Positions 35,359 through 43,117 of a stretch of DNA of 43,117 nt are shown piece after piece. This DNA is from Bacillota bacterium (GTDB lineage: Bacteria; Bacillota; Clostridia; Christensenellales; UMGS416). The DNA lies in NCBI GenBank assembly GCA_023410875.1, contig JAEYPH010000077.1, positions 1-43,117 on the forward strand, given 5' to 3'. Below the pieces are notes generated by a model. The model searched no databases and was not told the origin of the DNA. It saw only the letters and a program-made list of their open reading frames with translations. Within the stretch, counting starts at the first letter, position 1, and every line of letters starts with the position of its first letter. Position numbers and translations under genes: made by a program.

Positions 35359-36240
35359 ATGGCCGATTTTCGCTACGACAGCGCCGCCGCGCTGATCCGC
35401 TACCTGCGCCAGAGCGCCAATCTGAACCTGGTCATCAACGATTTCATCGGCTGGATGCGCCAGGACGCGACCCTGGAACATGCGCTGTACCCGTGCAGCA
35501 TACACGATAACCCCTACTGCATGGCCGTCAAGAGCGACAAGACCCGGTGGGACCGCTGCATCCGTTCCAAGCGGGCGCTGCAGCGCTCGCTGGAACGCAG
35601 CCCCGGGCCGTTGGTAGGCCACTGCCCTTTCGGCGTGATGGAACGCGCCTATCCGGTGTTGGCCCGAGGGCGTGTGGTGGGCGCGGTGTCGGTGACCGCC
35701 CTAAAGGGCGACCCAGAGCGCGCCCAGGCCCGGCTGCGCCGGGCCGAGCGGGGCAGCGCTGACGCGGCGGCGCTGTGGGCGGTGTACCAGCGGGAACTCC
35801 ATGATTACGACACGGCCATGGCCGAGGCGGAGTGCGCAGCCGGAGCGCTGGCGCTGACGCTCTCAGCGCTCTCGGAACACAGCCGCCTGCCCGGCGCGGC
35901 GCAGAGCGCGCCCCAGCGCCAGCATGAGCTCGTGGACCGCGCCATGGAATACCTCTACAGCCAGGCCGCCGGCTCTGTGCGCGCCGCCGATGTGGCGGCC
36001 TTCTGCCACGTCAGCGAATCCTATCTGCAGCATCTGTTCGCCCACCAGCGGGGCCAGAGCATGGTCAAAACGCTGGCCGCCATCCGCCTGGAACGGGCGC
36101 GGGCGATGCTGCGGGAGGGCGACCTGCCGGTGCACCAGGTGGCCGAGCTGTGCGGCTTTGACGACCCCAACTATTTCTCCACCGTTTTTTCCGCCCGATA
36201 TGGCGAATCGCCCCGGGCCTACCGCACCCGGCACCGCTGA
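35359..36240 (+). CDS. AraC-family regulator with PocR-type sensor domain
   Basis: ATG 35359 follows AAGGAG. The 293-residue protein has an N-terminal domain (about 5-170) with a Cys pattern (Cys46, Cys54, Cys67, Cys89) and the sequence CPFGVMERAYPVLARGRVVG, as in PocR ligand-binding domains. Two helix-turn-helix units (AADVAAFCHVSESYLQHLFA and VHQVAELCGFDDPNYFSTVF) follow at the C-terminus. PocR itself controls cobalamin and propanediol genes in Salmonella, but the domain can sense other small molecules. It is divergent from the FAD/UroD/QueG-like operon and likely controls it. It is followed 21 bases later by the yesN-like gene. Confidence 0.85.
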   Translation: MADFRYDSAAALIRYLRQSANLNLVINDFIGWMRQDATLEHALYPCSIHDNPYCMAVKSDKTRWDRCIRSKRALQRSLERSPGPLVGHCPFGVMERAYPVLARGRVVGAVSVTALKGDPERAQARLRRAERGSADAAALWAVYQRELHDYDTAMAEAECAAGALALTLSALSEHSRLPGAAQSAPQRQHELVDRAMEYLYSQAAGSVRAADVAAFCHVSESYLQHLFAHQRGQSMVKTLAAIRLERARAMLREGDLPVHQVAELCGFDDPNYFSTVFSARYGESPRAYRTRHR

Positions 36241-36261
36241 GAACCCAACAGGAGGAGCGCC

Positions 36262-37503
36262 ATGTATACGCTGCTTGTGGCAGACGACGAAGAAAGCATG
36301 TACACCGGCCTTACCACGATGGTGGACTGGGCCGGCCTGCGCCTGCAACTGGTGGGCGCCTATCGCAGTGGGCAGGAGGTGCTGCAGGCGCTGCAGCAGC
36401 GCAACGTGGACGTCATCCTGACCGACATCCGCATGCCCGGCGTCACCGGCATAGACATCGCCCATTATGTGTGGGAGGCGGGGCTGACCACGCGGGTGAT
36501 TCTGCTCAGCGGATACAAGGACTTTGAATATGCCCAGCAAGCCATGCAGTATGGCGTGCGCCATTACCTGACCAAGCCCTTCCTGATGGACTCGCTGCGC
36601 TCTGTCGTGCGGGACGTACTGGCCGATCTGGACGATTTGAGCCAGCGCCGCACGATGTACCACCACGTCGTGGAGAAGTATCAGTCCATCGAGGCCTTCA
36701 TGGCCCAGCAGCTGTTCCGCGACGCCGCCGGCGGCGCGCTGCAGCGCGAGGCGGCCTATGCCCGGCGGGTGGCGCTGCTGGAGCTGTCCGAGGCCTGCGT
36801 GCGGCGGCGCTGCCTGCTTTATGAGCTGTGCATGGCGGCGGATTGCGCGCCGGAGGATGCGGCGGAGCCGCTGCGCCTGGCAGCGGCCGCTCTGGGCGGC
36901 GCGGAATGCTACCCCGTGGGTCGCACGGGCAAAGGCCTGGCAGCGGTGGTCGTGGAAAACCCACCGCCGGCGCTGGATGCTGACGCCATGGCCGCCGCGC
37001 TGGGCGCGGCGGTGGCCGAGCTTGCGCCGGTGAGCAGCGTGCGCCTGATGGCGGGTTACACCAACCTGCGCGAGCTGGCCTCGGCCGCGCCCCTTGCCGG
37101 CGCGACTGCGCCGCAGCAGCGCCCGCCCACAGGAATGGGCGGCGACGACGATTGCCGCCACGAGGTCATCTCCGAGGCGCTGCAGCTCATCGGCAGCGGC
37201 TACGCTGAAAACCTGAGCTTAAGCCGCGTGGCCGCCCAGGTGCACTTAAACCCGGTGTATCTGTCCCGTCTGTTCCATGAGCAGACCGGCCGCACCTTCT
37301 CCGAACACCTGATACAGGTGCGCATGCAGGCCGCCGCCCGCCTGCTGGAGAGCAGCCATCAGCCCATCTATGAAGTCTGCTCCAGGGTTGGGTATACCGA
37401 CGTCAAGCATTTTTACAAGGTGTTCAAAGCAGCCACGGGGTTCACGCCCTCGGAATACCGCGAGCGCATGGGGTCTGCCGCCGCACCGGGGCGCAGGCCA
37501 TGA
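36262..37503 (+). CDS. YesN-type response regulator with AraC output domain
   Basis: The 413-residue protein has a receiver domain (phosphoacceptor Asp55 in TDIRMPG, conserved Lys in LTKPFLMD) and a linker of about 180 residues. Two AraC-type helix-turn-helix units (LSLSRVAAQVHLNPVYLSRL; IYEVCSRVGYTDVKHFYKVF) close it. Such regulators control sugar uptake operons with YesM-like kinases in Bacillus and Clostridia. GGAGG precedes the ATG. The stop overlaps the kinase start as ATGA. Direct repeats upstream of the transporter (39322-39350) are a candidate target. Confidence 0.93.
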   Translation: MYTLLVADDEESMYTGLTTMVDWAGLRLQLVGAYRSGQEVLQALQQRNVDVILTDIRMPGVTGIDIAHYVWEAGLTTRVILLSGYKDFEYAQQAMQYGVRHYLTKPFLMDSLRSVVRDVLADLDDLSQRRTMYHHVVEKYQSIEAFMAQQLFRDAAGGALQREAAYARRVALLELSEACVRRRCLLYELCMAADCAPEDAAEPLRLAAAALGGAECYPVGRTGKGLAAVVVENPPPALDADAMAAALGAAVAELAPVSSVRLMAGYTNLRELASAAPLAGATAPQQRPPTGMGGDDDCRHEVISEALQLIGSGYAENLSLSRVAAQVHLNPVYLSRLFHEQTGRTFSEHLIQVRMQAAARLLESSHQPIYEVCSRVGYTDVKHFYKVFKAATGFTPSEYRERMGSAAAPGRRP

Positions 37504-39314
37504 AGTGCCTGAGCGCCTTTGTGGCGCAAATGCGAAAAAATGTGCAGAGCTACCGCTTTAACAGCCTGTTCCTGCGCATGCTGGTGCTCATCGTGGCAGC
37601 CATTGCGCTGCCGCTTATGGGCGCTGTCGTCGCCATCTATAGCTTTTCCCAGGGCCTGCTGGTGCGCGAGATCGAGACCGCCAACCAGCGCTCGCTGCAG
37701 CTGTCGCTGAATGTCGTGGATATGTTCGTGCAGGAGGCCCAGAGCGTGGCGCTGCGCCTGGCCGTGGACGAGGATGTGTCGCGCATGCTTCGCCAGGGCA
37801 CGCCCACGGTGTTCGGGGACTTTGAACAGATCAACCGCGTCCGGGCCATCATGGACTTAAGCCGCAAGGATTCCCTGATCGACACGCTGTATCTGTACAA
37901 CCACGCCGACAAATACCTGCTGAGCACGTTGAGCGGTGGCTCGCGCCTGCAGTTCTCGCTGGACCCAACGGTGGCCGACACCTATGAATCGCTGGAGGGT
38001 CGCACCGCCGTGTGGATGCGCCGGCAGATGCCGGTTTCCACCGGCGCCCCCGGCAACATGGCGTGGGTGCTCACGCTGTACCGGCGGATGACGATTGCCG
38101 GCGCCGAGGGCATGGTGGCCGTTAACATCCGCGACGCGCAGCTTTCGGCGCTGCTGGGCGGCGGCGGCAACAGCGTCGTGCTGATCGACCCCACGGGCCT
38201 CATTCTCTATGATCAGTCCGAGCGTTACAGTGGCCAGCCGGTGGCCCGGATGCTGCCGGACGACGCCGGCCGGCTGGCGCAGGCCGGCAACGGTGCCTTC
38301 GCCGTGGACATCGATGGCGAGCGCAAGATGCTGACCTATGCCCAGGTGCCGGCCACGGGGTGGACCTGCGCGAACATCACGCCCTATCGCACCTACACCC
38401 AGCGCTCCGACGCGCTGCGGGCGTTTTTGGCCACGTCGCTGGTAGTGGCGGTGCTGCTGGCGTTGCTGCTGGCCCTGGCGCTGGCCGTGCGGCTGTACCG
38501 GCCCATCGAGGCAGTGCTGTCGTTTATCCACGCCCCCACTCAGACGCCCAGCGCGCCGGTGGACGGAGAGCTCAGCGCCATCCTCATGCATCTGGTGTCG
38601 GTCTATGACGAAAATCAACATCTGGAGAAGGAGCTGCTGCAGCGCTATTCCACGCTGCGAGACGCCCAGGCCCGCGCGCTCAAGGCTCAGATCACGCCGC
38701 ACTTTCTGCACAACACGCTGCAGGCCGTGCAGTGGCAGGTGCTGCGGGAGACCGGCAACGAGAGCAGCCCGGCCTGCCGGGCGCTGGTGGCCCTTTCAGA
38801 CATGGCCCGTCAGAGCATGGATGATTCCAGCGCGCTCAACACGCTGGGCGAGGAGCTGGATTATGTGGAGCGGTTCATGGAGCTGCAGCACATGCGCTAT
38901 GGCGACGGCCTGCGCTATGAGACCGATGTGCCGCCGGCACTGCGTGAGACACCTGTGCCGCGCATGAGCGTGCAGCCGCTCATAGAGAACGCCATCGAGC
39001 ATGGCCTGGGCCGCCGCTACGGCCACGGCCTGGTGCGCGTGTCCGCCCGCCTGCAGGGCGGCGACATGGTGCTGGAGGTCAGCGACGACGGCGAGGGCAT
39101 GGAAGCCGCCGCGATGGAATGCTACAACCGCTCCTTTGACAGCAGCGAAGGCTCACCGCTGTCGCGCCACATAGGCCTGGGCAACCTGAACCAGCGCATC
39201 CGCCTGCTGTGCGGCGAAGGCTATGGCCTGAGCCTCACATGCCCGCCGCAGGGCGGCCTTATGGTCACTATGCGCGTTCCTAATGCAGGGCTGGCGGTCC
39301 AAACGCCGGCCTGA
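37500..39314 (+). CDS. YesM-type sensor histidine kinase
   Basis: The 604-residue protein has an N-terminal transmembrane helix (about 22-42), a dCache-like extracytoplasmic region (about 45-300) and a second helix near 305-325. A HisKA_6-type phosphoacceptor follows: His401 in QITPHFLHNTLQ, where the family usually has QINPHF. The ATPase domain has SVQPLIENAIEHG (N box) and DDGEG (G1 box). This type autophosphorylates and passes phosphate to the YesN-type regulator encoded directly upstream. The signal is probably an extracellular saccharide, given the ABC importer that follows. Confidence 0.92.
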   Translation: MKCLSAFVAQMRKNVQSYRFNSLFLRMLVLIVAAIALPLMGAVVAIYSFSQGLLVREIETANQRSLQLSLNVVDMFVQEAQSVALRLAVDEDVSRMLRQGTPTVFGDFEQINRVRAIMDLSRKDSLIDTLYLYNHADKYLLSTLSGGSRLQFSLDPTVADTYESLEGRTAVWMRRQMPVSTGAPGNMAWVLTLYRRMTIAGAEGMVAVNIRDAQLSALLGGGGNSVVLIDPTGLILYDQSERYSGQPVARMLPDDAGRLAQAGNGAFAVDIDGERKMLTYAQVPATGWTCANITPYRTYTQRSDALRAFLATSLVVAVLLALLLALALAVRLYRPIEAVLSFIHAPTQTPSAPVDGELSAILMHLVSVYDENQHLEKELLQRYSTLRDAQARALKAQITPHFLHNTLQAVQWQVLRETGNESSPACRALVALSDMARQSMDDSSALNTLGEELDYVERFMELQHMRYGDGLRYETDVPPALRETPVPRMSVQPLIENAIEHGLGRRYGHGLVRVSARLQGGDMVLEVSDDGEGMEAAAMECYNRSFDSSEGSPLSRHIGLGNLNQRIRLLCGEGYGLSLTCPPQGGLMVTMRVPNAGLAVQTPA

Positions 39315-39321
39315 CCGCGAG

Positions 39322-39350
39322 AAGTAAAGTTTACCTACCTAAAAAGTAAA
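39322..39350 (+). promoter_or_regulatory. Direct repeats upstream of the transporter promoter
   Basis: AAGTAAA occurs at 39322-39328 and 39344-39350, 22 bases apart (two helical turns), just before the -35 box of the transporter. The first copy also sits in the palindrome GTAAA-G-TTTAC. AraC-type regulators often bind repeats at this spacing, so the YesN-like protein is a candidate. Confidence 0.5.
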
Positions 39351-39360
39351 AATCACCACA

Positions 39361-39389
39361 TTGCCCCCATCCCCTCGGGGCCATATACT
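39361..39389 (+). promoter_or_regulatory. Promoter of the ABC importer operon
   Basis: TTGCCC (39361-39366) and TATACT (39384-39389) are 17 bases apart, with the first gene starting at 39478. The weak -35 box fits an activator-dependent promoter. Confidence 0.55.
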
Positions 39390-39477
39390 AAACATACAAT
39401 TCGACGTGCGATCAGTTGTCGATTTTGCACGAACGCTGTCGCACCCAAAAGGCACAAACCGACGGAGGAGGGGTTCC

Positions 39478-40422
39478 ATGCTGGCCAAACGACCCGCCGC
39501 CAACCTGGCGCCACCCAAGATGAGCTGGCGGCGGCATCTGAAGCTTTACCATTGGCTGTATATTTTCCTGATCCCCGGCATGCTGTATCTGCTGGTGTTC
39601 CGCTACATCCCCATGGCGGGCATCGTGATCGCCTTTAAGGACTTCAACAACGTACTGGGCATCTTCCAGAGCCCGTGGGCCGGGTTCAAGCACTTCGCGT
39701 ACCTGTTCCAGTCCAAGGCCTTCTTCGAGGTGCTGGGCAATTCGCTGCTGATCAGCATCTACCGCATGGTGGCCGGCTTCCCCGCGCCCATCATACTGGC
39801 GCTGCTGCTCAACGAGCTGCGCAGCCAGGGCTTCAAGCGCTCCATGCAGACGGTGCTGTACCTGCCCCACTTCATCTCCTGGGTCGTGGTCTACGGCATC
39901 ATGCTCAACTTCCTTTCGCCCACCACGGGCATCCTGAACCACCTGCTGGAGGCTTTCGGCATGGAGCCCATCTCCTTTTTGACCAAGCCCGAGTACTTCC
40001 GATCGCTGGTCGTGATATCCGACCTGTGGAAGACCATTGGCTGGGGCACTGTGGTCTACATGGCCTCCATCGCCGGTATCGACCCAACCTACTATGAGGC
40101 GGCCATCATCGATGGCGCTTCGCGCATGCAGCGCATCCTGCACGTCACGCTGCCGCTCATCGGCAACACGATCATCGTGATGCTGATCCTGCGCACGGGT
40201 TCCCTGCTGTCCAACGGCTTCGAGCAGATCTTCCTGATGCAGAATTCGCTGACGCTGTCCGTCTCCGAAGTCTTTGAGACCTACACCTACAAGGTCGGCA
40301 TCCGGGAGGGGCGCTTCTCCTTCGCCACGGCGGTGGGCCTGTTCCAGGCTGCCATAGGCTTCATTCTAATCTATCTGAACAACTATTTCGCCCGCAAAGC
40401 CGGGGACGGGGGGCTGTGGTGA
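39478..40422 (+). CDS. ABC importer permease (LplB type)
   Basis: ATG 39478 follows GGAGGAGGGG; the frame is open to 39361 but without a site. The 314-residue protein has six hydrophobic segments and the EAA loop EAAIIDGASRMQRILHVTLP, typical of carbohydrate permeases of the LplB/YteP group. It should pair with the permease encoded next, and the ATPase is probably encoded elsewhere and shared, as is usual for this transporter type. Its stop overlaps the next start as TGATG. Confidence 0.92.
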   Translation: MLAKRPAANLAPPKMSWRRHLKLYHWLYIFLIPGMLYLLVFRYIPMAGIVIAFKDFNNVLGIFQSPWAGFKHFAYLFQSKAFFEVLGNSLLISIYRMVAGFPAPIILALLLNELRSQGFKRSMQTVLYLPHFISWVVVYGIMLNFLSPTTGILNHLLEAFGMEPISFLTKPEYFRSLVVISDLWKTIGWGTVVYMASIAGIDPTYYEAAIIDGASRMQRILHVTLPLIGNTIIVMLILRTGSLLSNGFEQIFLMQNSLTLSVSEVFETYTYKVGIREGRFSFATAVGLFQAAIGFILIYLNNYFARKAGDGGLW

Positions 40423-41339
40423 TGAGCAAAGCGCTGACGAACAAGCCGGCTGCCGCGGCCAAAAAAATACACGACGGACGCCTGATGAGCGTCTTCTCCT
40501 ACACGATCGTGACGCTGCTGGCGCTGACGGTCATCTACCCGATGCTCAACATCATATCGGTGTCGGTGTCCAGCTATAATTCCTTCGCCCGCAACCCGAT
40601 GATGCTCTTCCCGACGGAGTTGAACTTCCAGGCCTACGGCGCGGTGTTCGCCAGCCGGCTGCTGCTGCGCAGCTATGCCAACACGATCTATGTGACCGCC
40701 GCCGGCACGGTGCTCACGCTGATCATCACAGTGCTCACGGCCTATCCCCTTTCCCGCCCGCAGCTGCGCCTCAAGGGCCTGTTCAACACGCTGCTCATTA
40801 TCACGATGATGTTCTCCGGCGGCATCATACCGGCCTTCCTGCTGATGCGCGGCCTGGGCCTCATCGACAAGCTGCCCTCGCTGTATCTGCCCAGCATCCT
40901 CACGGCCTACAACGTGATCCTGATGACGAACTTCCTGCGGGCTCTGCCCGATAGCCTGCTGGAGGCCGCGACGATCGATGGCGCCAGCGAGCCCTTCATC
41001 CTGTGGCGCATCGTGCTGCCGCTGTCCAAACCCATACTGGCCACGATCGCACTGTTCGCTGCCGTGGGCCTGTGGAACAACTATTTCTCCGCCGTCATCT
41101 ACATCCGCACCCAGGCCAACTGGCCGGTGCAGCTGGTGCTGCGGGAGATCATCATGGCGGCCAACACGGCGGCGCTGCAGGCCGGGGGTAACCTGGCCGA
41201 AATCGACACAGCCTCCATCCCCATGGACCAGCTGCGCTATGCGACGCTGATCGTCGTTATGCTGCCCATCATGTGCGTCTACCCGTTCTTGCAGAAGTAT
41301 TTTGCCACCGGAGTCATGCTGGGCGCCGTAAAGGGCTGA
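40422..41339 (+). CDS. ABC importer permease (YtcP type)
   Basis: The 305-residue protein has six hydrophobic segments and the EAA loop EAATIDGASEPFILWRIVLP. It belongs to the YtcP/LplC group of carbohydrate permeases. ATG 40422 shares a base with the stop of the LplB-like gene. It forms the channel with that permease. No ATPase is encoded in the operon within the window. Confidence 0.92.
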   Translation: MSKALTNKPAAAAKKIHDGRLMSVFSYTIVTLLALTVIYPMLNIISVSVSSYNSFARNPMMLFPTELNFQAYGAVFASRLLLRSYANTIYVTAAGTVLTLIITVLTAYPLSRPQLRLKGLFNTLLIITMMFSGGIIPAFLLMRGLGLIDKLPSLYLPSILTAYNVILMTNFLRALPDSLLEAATIDGASEPFILWRIVLPLSKPILATIALFAAVGLWNNYFSAVIYIRTQANWPVQLVLREIIMAANTAALQAGGNLAEIDTASIPMDQLRYATLIVVMLPIMCVYPFLQKYFATGVMLGAVKG

Positions 41340-41377
41340 GCCGAACTCCGGGACATTCAAAACAAAAGGAGGGTACC

Positions 41378-42976
41378 ATGAAAAAGCCACTCATCGCACT
41401 GCTATGCTGCCTGATGATCGCCTCGCTGGCCGCTTGCGCCGGCGCGCCGGCAGCCAACACCACGCCTGCCGCCAGCGCCGACGCCAGCCAGGCCCCCACA
41501 TCCGCCCAGGCCGCCACGAGCGCACCCGCCACGGAACCCACCGCGGCCAACCAGGAGGTTTACCCCTTCCGGCTGTACGGCAACATCGCCACCGAGATCA
41601 AGGAGCCGGACAAGATCTTCTTTGAGCAGATCGAAAAGGCGCTCAACGTCAAGATCGACGTGCAGATTCCGCCGAGCTCCAACTACATCGACGCGCTGAC
41701 GATCATGATGGCCGGCGGCGATTATCCCGAACTCGTGCTCTTCCCCGACCACGTCAACAAATCCTTCGTGGACGGCGTGGCCAACGGCGCCATCCTGCCG
41801 CTGAACGAATACCTGGATAAAGCCCCCAACCTCAAAAAGTATTCCTATGAGGTGTCTTGGAACACGCTGCGCATCAAGGGCGACGACAAGATCTACGGTG
41901 TACCGCGCACGTCCGTGGCCCGCGCCGACGGCTTTGAACTGCGCAAGGACTGGCTGGACAAGGTGGGCATCACGATCGAGGAAGGCCCTGTCACGCTGGA
42001 CAAGATGACCGAGATCCTGACCGCCTTCACCAAGAATGACCCCGACGGCAACGGCGTGGCCGACACCTACGGCCTGGGCGCCTCCACCAGCGACGGCAAC
42101 CTGAACGTGCAGTTCGGCTGGACCTTCGGCCTGATCGGTTGGCAGAAGTATGACGGCGAAGACTTCGAGTACATGGACCTGATGTATTCCAAGAAGAGCG
42201 ACAACTTCAAGCGCGCGCTGGAATACACGAACATGCTGTGGAAGAACAAGCTGATCGACCCTGACTGGCCGACGGTCACCACCGATGTCATGATGCAGCG
42301 CCTCACGCAGGGCGTCATCGGCATGCGCGGCGAGTTTGCCGGCTGGCTCATCCAGACTGAAAACAACCTCAAGAAGGTGAATCCCAACGCGCAGCTGGCC
42401 TACATCACCGCCGTGGTGGAAAAGGAAGGCGACACCGCCCGCGGCGGCAGCTTCTCCACGGGTTTCTGGGGCGAGTGGGCCATCACCTCTTCGGCCAAGC
42501 AGCCTCAACGCATCATCGACGTGCTGGATTACATGCTGTCCGACGCCTACTGGGAGACCGTGAAGTACGGCCCCGAGGGTGTCACCCGCACCAAGGGCTC
42601 CGATGGCAGCTGGGCGGCCACCGAGAAGTATAAGGACTATCTGGGCGGCCGCGCGATCCTGCGCCGCAACGACGACCCCGGCTTCTTCATTACGCTGGAT
42701 GTCTCCCCGGAGAACCGTATCCGCATGGACAATCTGATCGGCACCTGCATCAAGCAGGCGGTGTTCTCGCAGGATCAGGGCTTCCGCCCGGCCATCGCCG
42801 ACGACCCGGCCTACATCGACGCCGACAAGGAATACAAGGCCTCGATCTCCAAGATCATCGTGGGCGATCTGCCGGTGTCCGATTATGACAAGGTGTTGGA
42901 CGCTTGGTACAAGGCCGGCGGCCAGACCTACATCGAGCAGATGAACGCTGGCATCAAGGCGAAAATGGGCCAGTAA
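41378..42976 (+). CDS. Solute-binding lipoprotein of the ABC importer (LplA type)
   Basis: ATG 41378 follows AAAGGAGGG. The 532-residue protein has a signal peptide with lipobox LAAC (Cys20) and an Ala/Thr-rich linker. A two-lobed binding fold of the LplA/YtcQ family follows (NKSFVDGVANGAILPLNEYL, DPDGNGVADTYGLG). It should bind an oligosaccharide or glycoside outside the cell and hand it to the two permeases upstream. The stop is 23 bases before the hairpin array at the right edge. Confidence 0.93.
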   Translation: MKKPLIALLCCLMIASLAACAGAPAANTTPAASADASQAPTSAQAATSAPATEPTAANQEVYPFRLYGNIATEIKEPDKIFFEQIEKALNVKIDVQIPPSSNYIDALTIMMAGGDYPELVLFPDHVNKSFVDGVANGAILPLNEYLDKAPNLKKYSYEVSWNTLRIKGDDKIYGVPRTSVARADGFELRKDWLDKVGITIEEGPVTLDKMTEILTAFTKNDPDGNGVADTYGLGASTSDGNLNVQFGWTFGLIGWQKYDGEDFEYMDLMYSKKSDNFKRALEYTNMLWKNKLIDPDWPTVTTDVMMQRLTQGVIGMRGEFAGWLIQTENNLKKVNPNAQLAYITAVVEKEGDTARGGSFSTGFWGEWAITSSAKQPQRIIDVLDYMLSDAYWETVKYGPEGVTRTKGSDGSWAATEKYKDYLGGRAILRRNDDPGFFITLDVSPENRIRMDNLIGTCIKQAVFSQDQGFRPAIADDPAYIDADKEYKASISKIIVGDLPVSDYDKVLDAWYKAGGQTYIEQMNAGIKAKMGQ

Positions 42977-42999
42977 AACTTAACAGATATAAGTCATGA

Positions 43000-43117
43000 C
43001 CACCGGCTTAGCCGGTGGCTTGCACCAGCCCTATAAGGGCATGATACAGGCTTGCGCCTAAAAGGCGCTCTGAAAATCTGCCAACCGCAAGCATTCTCTG
43101 GCAGCCCCTTAAGGGGC
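43000..43117 (+). mobile_element. Hairpin array, probable end or guide RNA of an IS200/IS605-IscB type element (partial)
   Basis: Five hairpins follow one another: CCACCGGC/GCCGGTGG (43000-43018), GCCCT/AGGGC (43028-43040), GCGCCT/AGGCGC (43054-43068), CTGCCA/TGGCAG (43078-43104) and GCCCCTT/AAGGGGC (43104-43117). The sequence ends inside the last. The pattern, including the CACCGGCTTAGCCGGTGG core and the CCGCAAGCATTCTCTGGCAG loop, resembles repeated sequences I associate with IS200/IS605 ends and with HEARO/omega RNAs of IscB loci. The protein gene would lie beyond the window. The family call is recall, not proof. Confidence 0.5.

Noticed and set aside
35863..37161. 432-residue minus-strand ORF
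   Set aside because: Antisense to the PocR-AraC and YesN-type genes, which have clear domains.
43000..43117. CRISPR array at the right edge
   Set aside because: The hairpins differ from each other and are not spaced copies of one repeat.

Overview
The window is GC-rich chromosomal DNA from a bacterium that looks like a high-GC member of the Clostridia (Firmicutes). The signs are strong GGAGG-type ribosome sites, sigma-A promoters with near-consensus TTGACA/TATAAT boxes, Gram-positive lipoproteins, a HrcA/CIRCE operator, the Bacillus-type MrfA/MrfB pair, a short ThiI next to a NifS-like desulfurase, and YesM/YesN with LplB/YtcP-type sugar transport. No species can be named from the sequence. 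I found no rRNA, tRNA or CRISPR array.

Layout. (1) 1-3330, minus strand: an operon with a damaged Ntn-type amide hydrolase, a TetR regulator, a membrane-anchored beta-lactamase-fold serine hydrolase and a NUDIX gene cut off after its N-terminal domain. Its promoter is nearly perfect and carries a palindrome at the expected transcription start. (2) 3447-8691: a CD3324-like small protein, a TPR protein, the MrfB-type exonuclease and the MrfA-type helicase. (3) 8688-11651: thiI, a nifS-like gene and a DUF6106-like membrane protein, joined to mrfA by overlapping start and stop codons. (4) 11804-14887: a zinc-ribbon membrane protein, small membrane ORFs and an aldose-epimerase-like protein. (5) 15033-19228: htpG under a perfect CIRCE element, an arylamine N-acetyltransferase and an MFS exporter. 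(6) 19239-25724: a two-component system, an orphan solute-binding lipoprotein, a J-domain protein fused to a degenerate GGDEF-like domain, and a small lipoprotein. (7) 25846-28514: secF, secD and a small secreted or membrane protein. (8) 28697-36240: two related FAD-dependent oxidoreductases, a UroD-family methyltransferase-like protein and a QueG-like iron-sulfur protein, divergent from a PocR-AraC regulator. (9) 36262-42976: YesN/YesM-type two-component system and an LplB/YtcP/LplA-type ABC importer. (10) 43000-43117: five tandem hairpins at the right edge, resembling the end or guide RNA of an IS200/IS605-IscB type element.

How the genes may work together. Regions 8 and 9 look like one catabolic locus. 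The YesMN pair probably senses a saccharide or glycoside and controls the importer. The PocR-AraC regulator probably controls the divergent FAD/UroD/QueG-like operon. UroD-family and QueG-like proteins are both often tied to corrinoid chemistry, and PocR domains were first known from cobalamin/propanediol control. I therefore propose a corrinoid-linked redox or demethylation pathway, which is the best candidate here for an undescribed system. This is inference, because no corrinoid-binding protein is encoded in the window.

Other notable points are a predicted leaderless mrfB transcript, a dispersed intergenic repeat in two copies, the J-domain/GGDEF-like fusion, and gene decay plus possible mobile DNA at the left edge.
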